Source: DATLFA01 sp039934635
Lineage (GTDB): Bacteria > Actinomycetota > Acidimicrobiia > Acidimicrobiales > WLNW01
Length of the DNA stretch: 64,000 bases
Assembly: GCA_039934635.1 (NCBI GenBank)
Contig: JBDTLT010000011.1
Coordinates: 1-64,000 of the forward strand
Direction of reading: 5' to 3'
Shown: positions 1-9,195 of the stretch, one piece after another
How the letters are laid out: each line of letters begins with the position of its first letter
Numbering within the stretch: position 1 is the stretch's first letter
Notes under the pieces: generated by a model
The model's input: the letters and a program-made list of their open reading frames with translations, nothing else
The model's database searches: none
Told to the model about the DNA's origin: nothing
Made by a program: the position numbers and the translations under genes

Positions 1-41
1 CGCTCATCGTAAGAGCGCTCGCGCGGCGAGAAAGACCTCTG

Positions 42-2366
42 TTAGATCGCGGCTGCCATCGCCGGCGCCTTGCGCTTGGAGAACGCAACCGCACCGATGA
101 TGATGACGAGCGCAACGCCGGCGATGAGATAGCGGGGCACATCGCTGTCTTCAGGGCCGCTGAGCTTGATGATCGCCGGCAAGATCAGCAGTGACACGAG
201 GTTCATCACTTTGATGAGCGGGTTGAGGGCCGGGCCCGCGGTGTCCTTGAAGGGATCACCGACGGTGTCACCGATGACCGCCGCTTTGTAGGCGTCGGAA
301 CCCTTGCCGCCCTCGTGGCCGTCTTCGATGTACTTCTTGGCGTTGTCCCACGCGCCACCGGCGTTGCTCAGGTAGTTGGCCATGAGCTGTCCGGTGAGGA
401 TGACCGCGGCCAGGAATGCACCGAGCGCGAAGTAATTGATGCCGAAGCCGATGACCACCGGAGCGAGCACGGCGAGCAGTGCCGGCGTGGCGAGCTCGCG
501 CAACGACGCGGCGGTGCAGATGTCGATGACCGGGCCGTAGTCGGGCTTCTTTTCGCCGGACATGATCTTGCCGTCGGCGAATTGATTGCGGACTTCTTGC
601 ACGACGACGCCGGCGGTGCGGCTGACCGCGCGGATCGCGAGCGCCGAGAACAAGAACGGGATCGATCCACCGATGAGCAGACCGATGAACGTCTTGGGGT
701 CGGCGACGTTGATCTGCGTCGCGATGTTGCGGAAGAGCGCTGTGCCCTCGTCGGGCAGCTTGAGCTCGGAGCCGATCGTCTCGATGTAGGACGCGAACAA
801 CGCGACTGCGGCGATGACCGCCGAACCGATGGCGAAGCCCTTGGTTACGGCCTTGGTGGTGTTACCAACCGCGTCGAGGGCAACCATGATGCGGGCGGGT
901 TCGCCGTGGAATTCGCCCGACATTTCGGCGATTCCGGCAGCATTGTCGGAAACCGGACCGAAGGTGTCTTCGGAGACGATGACGCCGGTTGTCGCCAACA
1001 TGCCCATGCCGGCGAGGGCGACGAGGTAGAAGGACAGCTGCAGGTTGCCGCCGCCCATCCACAACGCGGCGCCGATGGCGAGTGCGATGGCGATGATCGC
1101 GTACACCGTGGACTCGAGACCGGAAGCGGTACCGGAGAGCACGACGGTGGCGGGGCCGGTGCGGGCCGACTCGGCGATTTCTTTGACCGGGCCGTAATGC
1201 GTCGCGGTGAAGTATTCGGTGAGACGGCTCACTACCTGCGCCAGTACGAGACCGACGACGACGGCGCCGAAGCATTTCCAGCCGGCGTTGCTCGTGCCAC
1301 CCGAGAGGTTGTCGTTGCCGACATAGAAGATGGCAACCAGGAACGTGCCGATGACCGTCAGGACGCCGGCGACGAGGAAGCCGCGGTTGATCGGCTTGAG
1401 GGCGTTGGTTTCGCCCTCCTTGGCCTTGACGGCGAACACGCCGAAGATCGAGGCGACCACGCCAATGGCGCGAGCGGCGACCGGGAACACCAAGCCGAGG
1501 GCCGGGTTCATGTCGATCGATCGGAATGCCGCAACGCCGAGAATGATCGATGCGACGAGCGTTACTTCGTAGCTCTCGAACAAGTCGGCGGCCATACCGG
1601 CACAGTCGCCGACGTTGTCACCGACGTTGTCGGCGATCGTCGCGGGATTGCGGGGATCGTCCTCGGGAATGCCGGCCTCGATCTTGCCCACCAAATCGGC
1701 GCCGACGTCGGCGGCCTTGGTGAAGATGCCGCCGCCGACTCGCAAGAACAGGGCGAGCAGTGAGCCGCCGAACCCGAATCCGATGAGGATGGCCGAGCTC
1801 GTGTTTTGGAACAACATGATGATGATGGTGGCGCCGAGCAGGCCGAGGCCGACCGTGAACATGCCGGCGATGCCGCCGGTGCGAAACGCCACCGACAGTG
1901 CCTTCGGCATCGAACCGGTCTTTGCCGCGGCCGCAGTGCGCACGTTGCCGCGGGTGGCCAACGTCATGCCGATGTAGCCGGTGAGGCCCGACGCGGCGCA
2001 ACCGAGGATGAACGCCAGCGTGCGCCACAGGCCCGACAATCCGAAGCTCAACGCTTCGTCACCGTCGGGCTTGACGATCTTGGTCGAGGTGATGAACACC
2101 ACCACTGCCAGCGGAATCAAGATGACGGCGATCGTCTTGAACTGGCGCTTGAGATAGGCCCATGCGCCTTCTTGGATCGCGACCGCGATCTCGATCATCT
2201 TGGGGGTGCCCTGGTCCTCTGCGAGGACGCTCTTCATCAGAATGAAGCCGACGCTGATGGCGAGCAGCGCCGCCGCAACCGAGAGCCAGAGGATCGCCCA
2301 CTCACCTCCCCCGAGATGGAACTCCTGGTAGCCGCCTTCTGCGGCGAGGATGTTGACGACGCTCAT
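42..2366 (-). CDS. hppA: Membrane-bound proton-translocating pyrophosphatase
   Basis: This integral membrane pump couples hydrolysis of cytoplasmic pyrophosphate to proton export. The 774-residue length is normal for the family, with about 16 hydrophobic segments. The pyrophosphate/Mg-binding motif TKAADVGADLVGK lies at residues 216-228, followed by the acidic DNVGDNVGDCAGM stretch at 246-258. GNTTKAVTKG at 501-510 carries Lys505 and Thr508; K+-dependent members have Ala and Gly at these sites, so this one belongs to the K+-independent H+-pumping class (established family knowledge). A strong ribosome site (GGAGG) precedes the ATG at 2366. It appears monocistronic. The leader on the minus strand contains GC-rich inverted repeats of unknown role. 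Confidence 0.97.
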   Translation of the reverse strand: MSVVNILAAEGGYQEFHLGGGEWAILWLSVAAALLAISVGFILMKSVLAEDQGTPKMIEIAVAIQEGAWAYLKRQFKTIAVILIPLAVVVFITSTKIVKPDGDEALSFGLSGLWRTLAFILGCAASGLTGYIGMTLATRGNVRTAAAAKTGSMPKALSVAFRTGGIAGMFTVGLGLLGATIIIMLFQNTSSAILIGFGFGGSLLALFLRVGGGIFTKAADVGADLVGKIEAGIPEDDPRNPATIADNVGDNVGDCAGMAADLFESYEVTLVASIILGVAAFRSIDMNPALGLVFPVAARAIGVVASIFGVFAVKAKEGETNALKPINRGFLVAGVLTVIGTFLVAIFYVGNDNLSGGTSNAGWKCFGAVVVGLVLAQVVSRLTEYFTATHYGPVKEIAESARTGPATVVLSGTASGLESTVYAIIAIALAIGAALWMGGGNLQLSFYLVALAGMGMLATTGVIVSEDTFGPVSDNAAGIAEMSGEFHGEPARIMVALDAVGNTTKAVTKGFAIGSAVIAAVALFASYIETIGSELKLPDEGTALFRNIATQINVADPKTFIGLLIGGSIPFLFSALAIRAVSRTAGVVVQEVRNQFADGKIMSGEKKPDYGPVIDICTAASLRELATPALLAVLAPVVIGFGINYFALGAFLAAVILTGQLMANYLSNAGGAWDNAKKYIEDGHEGGKGSDAYKAAVIGDTVGDPFKDTAGPALNPLIKVMNLVSLLILPAIIKLSGPEDSDVPRYLIAGVALVIIIGAVAFSKRKAPAMAAAI

Positions 2367-2546
2367 GTGGGGGGATTCCTCCGGTTTAAAGGACTACGCG
2401 CCAAGACCCCGAAAGGACCGAAGGGTCGGCGCCGAAAGCGCTCTATTCAAGGACGGAAACGGAAATGTACGCAAGCTGTAGGCCCTGAACGTGGATCTGG
2501 CGCCCTTCGCGGCCCGCGCGCGGGCCCCCGAAGCGGGCCGTCTCCG

Positions 2547-2552
2547 TAGGAT
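2547..2552 (+). promoter_or_regulatory. Candidate leaderless -10 box (TAGGAT) for the HIT gene
   Basis: TAGGAT lies 8 nt before the ATG at 2561 and there is no Shine-Dalgarno sequence. The same arrangement recurs before many starts in this window. No convincing -35 box is visible. Promoter function is inferred. Confidence 0.45.
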
Positions 2553-2560
2553 CGGGGCCC

Positions 2561-2986
2561 ATGGGGACGGCCGGATGCGGGTTCTGCGACGTGATCGAGG
2601 GGCGCGTCGAAGTGGTCGTCGTCGCTCGGACCGAGCACACGCTGGCGTTCCTCGACCGATCGCCGGTGTTCTACGGCCACACCCTCGTCATCCCCCTCGA
2701 TCACCACGAGACGCTGAGCGATCTTCCCCCCGAACTGCTCGAACCGTTCTTCGCAGAGGTGCAGCGCCTGAGCGGGGCAGTCGAACGGGGCCTCGGGGCG
2801 GCGGGCTCGTTCGTGGCGATGAACAACCGGGTGAGCCAGAGCGTGCCGCATCTCCACGCCCACGTGGTGCCGCGCAATCGCAAGGACGGGCTGCGGGGCT
2901 TCTTCTGGCCGCGCCTTCGTTACCGCGACGAAGCCCATATGGCCGAAGTGGCCGGCGCGCTCCGCGAGGTGTTGTCGACGAGTTGA
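2561..2986 (+). CDS. HIT family hydrolase
   Basis: This is a histidine-triad protein of 141 residues, a cytosolic nucleotide hydrolase or transferase acting on AMP-linked substrates. The triad is seen as PHLHAHVVP at residues 96-104 (His97, His99, His101), with His101 as the expected catalytic nucleophile. The N-terminal CGFCDVIEG segment is typical of bacterial HIT proteins, which often have CxxC there. The start has no ribosome site but a TAGGAT hexamer 8 nt upstream, which fits a leaderless mRNA. It is divergent from hppA and converges on the DUF429 gene with 1 nt between the stops. The exact substrate cannot be told from sequence. Confidence 0.93.
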   Translation: MGTAGCGFCDVIEGRVEVVVVARTEHTLAFLDRSPVFYGHTLVIPLDHHETLSDLPPELLEPFFAEVQRLSGAVERGLGAAGSFVAMNNRVSQSVPHLHAHVVPRNRKDGLRGFFWPRLRYRDEAHMAEVAGALREVLSTS

Positions 2987-2987
2987 T

Positions 2988-3671
2988 CTAGACGGCGACC
3001 GACATGCGCAGACCGCGCGCGTCGCGTTCGTCGTCACCGAACCACCGTGCGGTGCCCGAGGCGATGCGTCTCGCGGTCCACGCAGCGGCGAATGCATCGA
3101 GCACGTCGGCGGCGATGGCTCGGTGTCGCGTGAGGTGCTCGGCGATATCCGGGAAGGAGGGGAGTAGCAGTTGCAGTCGTTCGTCGCGTCCTTCACGCGT
3201 GCTCTTGCGGGTGGCGAGAGGGCTTCCCGCGAGCTCGGCGAAACTCGACTCTGGATGCGCTTCGCTCACACGAGGCTGTAATTCGGGCGTGATCAGCGCG
3301 TCGAGTTCGCGGATCTTGGCGACGAGATACCACGCTTGCTTGGACAGCCCCACGCCCGTCGCGGCGCGTGCGCGCTCGAGCGCATCGCGATAGTCGGTGG
3401 CGTCGAGCACGGCGCGCGGTGGCGTAGGGAACAGCGAGGCGCGGCGCTCGCCCAGGTGCACGCGCAACTGACGGTCGGACGCCCGCCGCGTATGCGATGG
3501 CAGCCCGATCGGCATGTCGATACCGACCGCGCGCACTGCGCCCGAGCGCACGCGATCGATCAATGATGCGAGCACTGGCACACAGTCGACCGTCGAGGCG
3601 CCGCCGGTGATCCCCGCCGTGACGACGACCCAGCCCCCTCGGTAGCCGTCCACCCCCGCCACTCGCACCAC
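2988..3671 (-). CDS. DUF429 domain protein (predicted RNase H-like fold)
   Basis: This 227-residue protein shows DUF429 hallmarks: GVDGYRGGW at the N-terminus, IDMPIGLP near residue 50, SEAHPESSF in the middle and DVLDAFAAAWTA near the C-terminus. The conserved Asp/Glu residues fit an RNase H-like metal site, but no biochemical role is established for the family. Several GTG codons in a row (3671, 3668, 3662) make the exact start uncertain. TAACAC sits just upstream on the minus strand and could be a -10 box. It is divergent from the SDR gene at 3708. Confidence 0.85.
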   Translation of the reverse strand: MVRVAGVDGYRGGWVVVTAGITGGASTVDCVPVLASLIDRVRSGAVRAVGIDMPIGLPSHTRRASDRQLRVHLGERRASLFPTPPRAVLDATDYRDALERARAATGVGLSKQAWYLVAKIRELDALITPELQPRVSEAHPESSFAELAGSPLATRKSTREGRDERLQLLLPSFPDIAEHLTRHRAIAADVLDAFAAAWTARRIASGTARWFGDDERDARGLRMSVAV

Positions 3672-3707
3672 GTAGTGTTACCCCAGCTACGACGAGGGGG
3701 AAAACGG

Positions 3708-4496
3708 ATGGGTCGGCTCGAGGGCAAGGTCGCATACGTAACCGGCGCAGCGTCGGGCATCGGTTTCGCCTGTGCGGAACGGTTTGCCGCCGAGGGTGCG
3801 ATCGTCATCGGATCCGACATCAACACGACCGAGTCGTGGGCCGCGGTCGAGCAGTCGGCAAAGGCTGCGGAGTTCCATGCACTCGACGTACGTGACGCCG
3901 ACGCGCAAAAGCAGATCGTCGACGACGCCGTGGCGCGCTACGGCACCGTCGACATCCTCGTCACCGCGGCCGGGGTCGCGGGCGGCGGGCCCGTGCACCT
4001 CATCGCAGTCGCCGACTGGCAGCGGGTGCAGGACATCAACCTCACCGGCACGTTCCTCTCGGCGCGTGCGGTGCTACCGCACATGATCACCCAGCGCGGC
4101 GGCTCGATCATCACGGTCGCCAGCGTCGAGGGGCTCGAAGGGTGCGAAGGGGGCAGTACCTACAACGCATCCAAAGGTGGTGTGGTGTTGCTCACCAAGA
4201 ACATCGCCAACGACTACGGGCGCCTCGGCATCCGGGCCAACTCGATTTGTCCCGGCTTCATCGACACACCGCTCTTTCGTTCGGTCTACGGCTCCGACGC
4301 GACGGCCGAAGTCCGCGAAGCCACCCGCAAACAGCACAAGTTGGGCCGTTTCGGTCGAGCCGAAGAGATCGCGGGTGCCGCATTTTTCCTTGCTTCCGAC
4401 GACAGCTCGTTCGTCACCGGCGTGGCGCTGCCCGTCGACGGCGGCTACACGGCCGGCCATTCCTACGGCATCGCCGAACGTATGGGCCTGGGTTGA
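3708..4496 (+). CDS. SDR family oxidoreductase
   Basis: This is a classical short-chain dehydrogenase/reductase of 262 residues. It has the cofactor loop TGAASGIG near residue 12, the AAG motif after the fourth strand, the serine in VASVEGLEG, and the catalytic pair in YNASKGG. The C-terminus ends in the usual LPVDGGYTAG. The ATG at 3708 was chosen because GAGGGGG lies just upstream; an in-frame GTG at 3675 would overlap the divergent promoter. The acidic residue after the second strand (SDI) suggests NAD(H) preference. The substrate is unknown. It stands alone in the transcription unit. Confidence 0.9.
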   Translation: MGRLEGKVAYVTGAASGIGFACAERFAAEGAIVIGSDINTTESWAAVEQSAKAAEFHALDVRDADAQKQIVDDAVARYGTVDILVTAAGVAGGGPVHLIAVADWQRVQDINLTGTFLSARAVLPHMITQRGGSIITVASVEGLEGCEGGSTYNASKGGVVLLTKNIANDYGRLGIRANSICPGFIDTPLFRSVYGSDATAEVREATRKQHKLGRFGRAEEIAGAAFFLASDDSSFVTGVALPVDGGYTAGHSYGIAERMGLG

Positions 4497-4552
4497 AAAC
4501 GTGAAGCATCAATGCCGCGGCGCGGCCGCCTCACCGTTGGGGCGGAGCCGCA

Positions 4553-5455
4553 CTAAACGGCTACGAAGCGGACGGTGAACATCGCCGGCCAGTATTTGCC
4601 GGTCAACAAGAAGTTCTTCGTCGCGGGGTCGTACGCGATGCCGTTCAACACGTCGGTGCCGCGTTGCTCGTCGGCGCTGAGCAAACCTGACGCATCGATC
4701 TCGGCCGTGACTCTGCCGCTGGCTGGGTCGATGCGCACGATCGTGTCGGTTTGCCAGACGTTGGCGTAGACCTGCCCGTCGACGCATTCGAGTTCGTTCA
4801 GCTGATCGATCGGTACGCCGTTCTTCGTCACCGAGACCTTGCCTTGTACGGCGAATGTCGAGCGGTTGCGGAAGTACAACTGGTTCGTGCCGTCGGACAT
4901 CACCAAGCGGGCGCCGTCATCGCACAGACCCCAGCCCTCGGTTTCGTAGGTGAACGTCGTGACCTGTTTGAAATCGCTCAGCTGATAGACGAGCGCCGTG
5001 TGCTCTTGCCACGTGAGCTGAATCACGCGGTCGTCGACGACGGCGATCCCTTCACCGAAATACTTCGTGGCAATCGGGATGCTGCGCGTGACCGCGCCGC
5101 TACGGGGGTCGACCTCACGCAAGGTCGATTCGCCGCGCAACCCGCTGCCTTCGTAGAGCTTGCCGCCCGCCATCACCAACCCCTCGGTGAACGACCCTCG
5201 GTCGTGGGGCACTCGCGCGACCACCTCGACGCGCAGCAGCTGGGCGTTAGCCGAAGCCGTGGTGGTGGGAGCGGTTGGCGTGGTCGCCGGTGCCGCGAGG
5301 GTCGACGGTGTCGAGGCCGCGCTGCTCGTCGACACGGTCGCAAGCACCGTCGCCGATTTGTCCGCGGCGTCGCCGCACGAGATCACCGACACGGTGATGA
5401 GCAACGCCGCGACGACACGGCGTATCGAACTGTTCACGCGGGAAGCGATCGTCAT
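4553..5455 (-). CDS. Secreted glutaminyl-peptide cyclotransferase (lipoprotein)
   Basis: This is a plant/bacterial-type glutamine cyclotransferase, a five-bladed propeller that forms N-terminal pyroglutamate on exported peptides. After the start at 5455 there is a hydrophobic signal segment ending in VISCGDA, a lipobox with the lipidated Cys, then a Ser/Thr/Ala-rich linker of about 40 residues. The catalytic region includes FTEGLVM, YEGSGLRGES, LTWQEHTALVY and NELECVDG, characteristic of the family. The longer reading frame upstream of 5455 lacks any signal and is rejected. It is divergent from the SDR-like gene at 5484 with only 28 nt between starts, so promoters must overlap. The enzyme likely sits on the outer face of the cytoplasmic membrane. 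Confidence 0.86.
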   Translation of the reverse strand: MTIASRVNSSIRRVVAALLITVSVISCGDAADKSATVLATVSTSSAASTPSTLAAPATTPTAPTTTASANAQLLRVEVVARVPHDRGSFTEGLVMAGGKLYEGSGLRGESTLREVDPRSGAVTRSIPIATKYFGEGIAVVDDRVIQLTWQEHTALVYQLSDFKQVTTFTYETEGWGLCDDGARLVMSDGTNQLYFRNRSTFAVQGKVSVTKNGVPIDQLNELECVDGQVYANVWQTDTIVRIDPASGRVTAEIDASGLLSADEQRGTDVLNGIAYDPATKNFLLTGKYWPAMFTVRFVAV

Positions 5456-5483
5456 AGGGTAAGGCGTCCGAAGAGGGGATCGC

Positions 5484-6329
5484 ATGCGCGGAGATGATCT
5501 GACCGGCAAGGTCGCGTTGGTGGCCGGGGCCGTGCGCAAGCCGGGCATCGGGCGAGCGACGATCCTTCGCCTGGCAGAGATGGGCGCCGCGGTGGTGTGT
5601 GCCGACTCCGTCGCGGACGAGGCCGAGATCGATCCGCGCGGTGACACGATCAAGGTCAGCGCGAGCGACCTGCGCGCGGTCGTCGCCGAGGTCGAAGCGG
5701 CCGGCGGGCGCGCGGTCGCGGTCAACCTCGATCAATCCGATCGTGAGTCGATCGACAACGCGGTGCGCCGCGCGGTGATGGAGTACGGGCGCCTCGACAT
5801 CTTGTGTCATCTCGGCGGCGGCACGTCGCCCGAACGTGACCGGCCGATCATGGAGCTCACGCCCGATGCATGGGATGACACCGTGGCGCTGATCCTCACG
5901 TCGGTGTTCCTCCTCAACCGTGCGGCGGCGAAGCAGATGATCACGCAGGGCGACGGCGGGGCCATCGTCAACCTGGGTTCGTTTGCCGGCGTGCGCCTGG
6001 CCGACGGTCCGCCGGCATTCTCGGCGCTCAAGGCCGGGGCCGAGGCGTTCACCAAGATGCTGGCCCGCGAACTTGCCCCGCACCGGATTCGCGTCAACAT
6101 GGTGCATCCGCTCGGCGTCGATGCCGGCGATGGCGTCAAGAACCCGGGGCTGGCCCGCGCCGCGGAAAAGGCCGGGCGCTCGGTCGAGCAGTGGATGCGC
6201 GACATGATCCCGTTCGGGCGCTTCCAGGCGGCCGACGAGACCGCCGCAGTCGTGGCGTTCTTGTGCTCCGATGCCGCGTCGTTCACCTCGGGCCAGGCGA
6301 TCTCCGTCGCCGGCGGGGCGACGCCCTAA
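5484..6329 (+). CDS. SDR-fold protein lacking the catalytic tyrosine
   Basis: The protein of 281 residues has the SDR Rossmann fold: a glycine loop AGAVRKPGIGRA (residues 14-25, longer than the usual TGxxxGxG), VCADS after the second strand, a structural serine in NLGSFAGV (Ser166) and the C-terminal QAISVAGGA. Where the YxxxK pair is expected the sequence is FSALK, so Phe179 replaces Tyr while Lys183 remains. CHLGGG stands in place of the usual NNAG. Classical dehydrogenase chemistry may therefore be absent or altered. A strong GAGGGG ribosome site precedes the ATG. The role is unknown. Confidence 0.85.
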   Translation: MRGDDLTGKVALVAGAVRKPGIGRATILRLAEMGAAVVCADSVADEAEIDPRGDTIKVSASDLRAVVAEVEAAGGRAVAVNLDQSDRESIDNAVRRAVMEYGRLDILCHLGGGTSPERDRPIMELTPDAWDDTVALILTSVFLLNRAAAKQMITQGDGGAIVNLGSFAGVRLADGPPAFSALKAGAEAFTKMLARELAPHRIRVNMVHPLGVDAGDGVKNPGLARAAEKAGRSVEQWMRDMIPFGRFQAADETAAVVAFLCSDAASFTSGQAISVAGGATP

Positions 6330-6395
6330 CCCCCAGGTAACCGGTGGCGACCATTTTCCGAGCGCTGTCGAATGTTGCGGTTCCTTCAACGTATC

Positions 6396-6424
6396 TTGAC
6401 AGTTGTGTTACGAACCGCTAGAAA
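6396..6424 (+). promoter_or_regulatory. Candidate sigma-70-type promoter
   Basis: TTGACA at 6396-6401 is a perfect -35 hexamer. A 17-nt spacer leads to TAGAAA at 6419-6424, a four-of-six -10 match. It lies 33 nt before the ATG at 6457, in the gap after the SDR-like gene. The surrounding 6330-6456 gap holds no other feature that I can see. Confidence 0.42.
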
Positions 6425-6456
6425 ATCCTTCCGTGCTACGCGATCGAGGTCCAAAG

Positions 6457-6771
6457 ATGCGACCATTTGACCCGCGCTCGTCCCTTCGGGAACCGGTGAG
6501 CCCGGCCGACATCGATGCCGCCATCGAGCAGTGGGACGTCGAACTCGCCCTCGAGATGGCGTTCCTCGCCACCGAGCGCGTCTCCGTCGCCCGTCGCATC
6601 GTGGGGTTCTTCGCCGCGCTGCTGGCATTCGTGGCCGGTGTCGCCGGCACGATCTGGGCGTTCCACAACGTCGGCCTCGGTTTGGCCTTGCTCAGCGCGT
6701 ACTCGCTGCCGTTGTTCGTCCTACTGGTGATGCTCGGCGTCGAGCGCACGGTGCCACTCGGTAAGAACTGA
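6457..6771 (+). CDS. Small two-helix membrane protein, unknown function
   Basis: This 104-residue protein has an N-terminal soluble part of about 45 residues and two hydrophobic segments, FFAALLAFVAGVAGTIWAF and a second Leu/Val-rich helix before a short polar tail. The ATG at 6457 is preferred because GAGGT lies 6 nt upstream; a TTG start at 6403 would overlap the -35 box. I do not recognise the family. The arrangement resembles small actinobacterial envelope proteins, but no function can be assigned. Confidence 0.62.
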   Translation: MRPFDPRSSLREPVSPADIDAAIEQWDVELALEMAFLATERVSVARRIVGFFAALLAFVAGVAGTIWAFHNVGLGLALLSAYSLPLFVLLVMLGVERTVPLGKN

Positions 6772-6851
6772 GGCCCGAGCGGCCTGCAGATCGGAAACCC
6801 CAGCGGGCACGCTGCTTCGACACAACCCGCACTGCGAGCGAGACTGCGGCG

Positions 6852-8030
6852 ATGCGCATCGGTTACAGCGATGACAGTGAAGCGTTGCGGCAGACGCTGC
6901 GTTCGTATTACGACGAGTTGCTGAAACCCGAGGTCCGCGAACGACTCTCGCATTCGGAGGGCATCGGCCCCGACATGCGGGCGGTCGTGCGCCAGATGGG
7001 CCGCGACGGGTGGTTGGGCATCGGCTGGCCGCCCGAGTACGGCGGCCAGGGTCGCACGCCGATCGAACAGTTCGTCTTCTTCGACGAGTCGATGCGGGCG
7101 CAAGCGCCCGTGCCCATGCTGACCGTCAACACGGTCGGCCCGACGATCATGCACTTCGGCACCGCCGCCCAAAAAGAGTTCTTCCTGCCCAAGATCGTCG
7201 CCGGCGAGATTCACTTCTGCATCGGCTACTCAGAGCCCGGCGCCGGTACCGATCTCGCGGCCTTGCAGACACGCGCGGTCAGGGATGGCGACGAGTACAT
7301 CATCAACGGACAGAAGATCTGGACGAGCTTGGCCTCCGATGCCGACTACTGCTGGCTGGCGGTGCGCACCAACGCCGAAGCCAAGAAGCACAAGGGCATC
7401 TCGATGATCATCGTCGACATGAAGAACACGGACGGCATCACCGTTCGGCCCCTCGACCTGCTGCCGGGGCACAACGTATGCGAGGTCTTCTTCGACGATG
7501 TGCGCGTGCCGGTCGCGAATCGCGTCGGTGAGGAAAACGGCGGCTGGAATCTCATCACCAACCAGCTCAACCACGAGCGGGTCACGCTGTGCTCGCCGGG
7601 CATGATCGAGAATCACCTCGACGAGGTCAAGGCCTGGGCCAAAGCGACGGTCGGTGCGGACGGTCGCCGTGTGATCGACGACGAATGGGTACGCATCGCG
7701 TTGGCCCGGCTCTACGCGCGCCTCGAGTTCTTGCGGCTCATCAACTGGAAGGTTGCCTACAACGCGACGCAGAACACGCTGCATCCGGCCGACGCGTCGG
7801 CCACGAAGACGTTCGGCACCGAGTTCTATCTCGAGGCCATGCGGTCCTTGATGGAGATCGTCGGTCAGGCGTCGTATCTGACTGCAGGCACCGCCGGCTC
7901 GGTGTTGCATTCACGACTCGAGGCCGCGTACCGCGGCCTGTTGATCTTGACATTCGGAGGCGGCACCAACGAACTGCAACGTGATTTGATCGCGATGTTC
8001 GGCTTGGGCATGCCGCGGTCCGATCGATGA
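6852..8030 (+). CDS. Acyl-CoA dehydrogenase, large (catalytic) subunit type
   Basis: This flavoprotein oxidises acyl-CoA to enoyl-CoA. Of 392 residues, the middle carries the FAD/substrate signature YSEPGAGTDLA and NGQKIWTS. The usual Glu near the C-terminus is absent (TFGGGTNELQR), but LNHERVTL places a Glu where isovaleryl/long-chain dehydrogenases keep their base. The next gene, 10 nt downstream, encodes a smaller partner without that Glu. This matches the actinobacterial alpha2beta2 arrangement of steroid side-chain dehydrogenases (ChsE type). The start has no clear ribosome site. A homologous pair occurs at 33,539-35,871. Confidence 0.92.
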   Translation: MRIGYSDDSEALRQTLRSYYDELLKPEVRERLSHSEGIGPDMRAVVRQMGRDGWLGIGWPPEYGGQGRTPIEQFVFFDESMRAQAPVPMLTVNTVGPTIMHFGTAAQKEFFLPKIVAGEIHFCIGYSEPGAGTDLAALQTRAVRDGDEYIINGQKIWTSLASDADYCWLAVRTNAEAKKHKGISMIIVDMKNTDGITVRPLDLLPGHNVCEVFFDDVRVPVANRVGEENGGWNLITNQLNHERVTLCSPGMIENHLDEVKAWAKATVGADGRRVIDDEWVRIALARLYARLEFLRLINWKVAYNATQNTLHPADASATKTFGTEFYLEAMRSLMEIVGQASYLTAGTAGSVLHSRLEAAYRGLLILTFGGGTNELQRDLIAMFGLGMPRSDR

Positions 8031-8040
8031 GGGGACATTG

Positions 8041-9144
8041 ATGGATTTCTCACTGAGCGAAGAACAAGAGACCACGCGTTCGCTGGCGCGCCAGATCCTC
8101 TCCGATCTCGTCACGCCCGAGCGCCACAAGGAACTCGAAGCCGACGGCCAATGGTTCGATCGCAAGGCGTGGTCTGCACTGGCCGACGCCGGGCTGCTCG
8201 GCATCGCGGCACCCGAAGCGCATGGCGGCTCGGCACTCGGGTTCCTCGAGGTCGCGCTCGTGCTCGAAGAAGTCGGGCGCACGGTCGCCAAAGTGCCCTA
8301 TCTCGCATCCGTGGTGATGGGCATTTTGCCGATCGCCCGCTTCGGTGACGCGACGGTGCAGGGCCAGTGGCTTCCGCGGCTCGTCTCGGGTGAGGCCATC
8401 GCCACGACCGCGCTGGTCGAAGAGCGCGCATCCGCCCGGTCGCCGGCCACGTCCGCCCGCAAGAAGGGCTCTGCTTGGGTGCTCGACGGCACGAAGACGT
8501 GCGTCCCGGCGGGCCTCGACGCCTCGATCGTGTTGGTGCCCGCGATGACGGGCAACCGCCGGGTCGGCGTGTTCGTCGTCGAGACCGACGGGCCCGGCGT
8601 CGAGATCGAGCGCCAGGACACCACGACCGGCATTCCCGAAGCGCGGGTCGTGCTCGCGGGCGCCAAGGCGACATTGCTCGGCGACACCGTCGCGGGTGCA
8701 GAGATCGTCGATTGGATCACGCTGCGGGCGACTGCGGCGCTGGCCGCCACCGCGGTCGGTGTCTGCGAAGCCGCCCTGCGCATCACCGCGGAGTACACGA
8801 AGACGCGCGAGCAGTTCGGCCGCCCGATCGCCACGTTCCAAGCAGTCGGCCAACGCGCCGCCGACGCCTACATCGACACCGAGGCGGTGCGGCTCACCGC
8901 GCTGCAGGCCGCGTGGCGCATCTCCGCCGATCTCCCGGCCGAGGCCGAGGTGGCCATCGCCAAGTTCTGGGCGGCGGACGGCGGGCAGCGCGTCGTGCAC
9001 GCGGCGCAACACCTGCACGGGGGCATGGGTGTCGACCGGGACTATCCCGTTCACCGCTATTTCCTGTGGGCCAAGCATCTCGAACTCTCGCTCGGCGGCG
9101 CCACCGAACAGCTTCTGCGCTTGGGCGACATCTTGGCCGGGTAA
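8041..9144 (+). CDS. Acyl-CoA dehydrogenase, small (partner) subunit type
   Basis: The 367-residue protein starts MDFSLSEEQETTRSL and ends with the HLHGGMGVDRDYP motif typical of the family. In the position where the large subunit has its base Glu, this sequence reads ITLRATAAL, so Arg replaces Glu, and the alternative C-terminal Glu is also missing (SLGGATEQLL). It therefore probably forms a heteromer with the preceding gene product and contributes FAD contacts rather than the base. GAGGGG overlaps the upstream stop and serves as the ribosome site, so the two genes are translationally linked. A GC-rich inverted repeat (CCCCG/CGGGG at 9166-9183) follows the stop. Confidence 0.91.
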   Translation: MDFSLSEEQETTRSLARQILSDLVTPERHKELEADGQWFDRKAWSALADAGLLGIAAPEAHGGSALGFLEVALVLEEVGRTVAKVPYLASVVMGILPIARFGDATVQGQWLPRLVSGEAIATTALVEERASARSPATSARKKGSAWVLDGTKTCVPAGLDASIVLVPAMTGNRRVGVFVVETDGPGVEIERQDTTTGIPEARVVLAGAKATLLGDTVAGAEIVDWITLRATAALAATAVGVCEAALRITAEYTKTREQFGRPIATFQAVGQRAADAYIDTEAVRLTALQAAWRISADLPAEAEVAIAKFWAADGGQRVVHAAQHLHGGMGVDRDYPVHRYFLWAKHLELSLGGATEQLLRLGDILAG

Positions 9145-9195
9145 CGGCGGAGGGAACCAGAGATACCCCGGCCCTCGTCGGGGAAATCCCGGGGC

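Noticed and set aside
315..1763. Long open frame of 482 codons antisense to the pyrophosphatase gene
   Set aside because: The minus-strand gene has complete family motifs. The plus-strand frame is Asp/Arg/Gly-rich, as expected of a shadow of GC-rich code, and has no ribosome site.
2505..2530. GGCCCGCGCGCGGGCC palindrome between hppA and the HIT gene
   Set aside because: It is purely GC and could form a hairpin in the hppA leader, but nothing shows a regulatory role.
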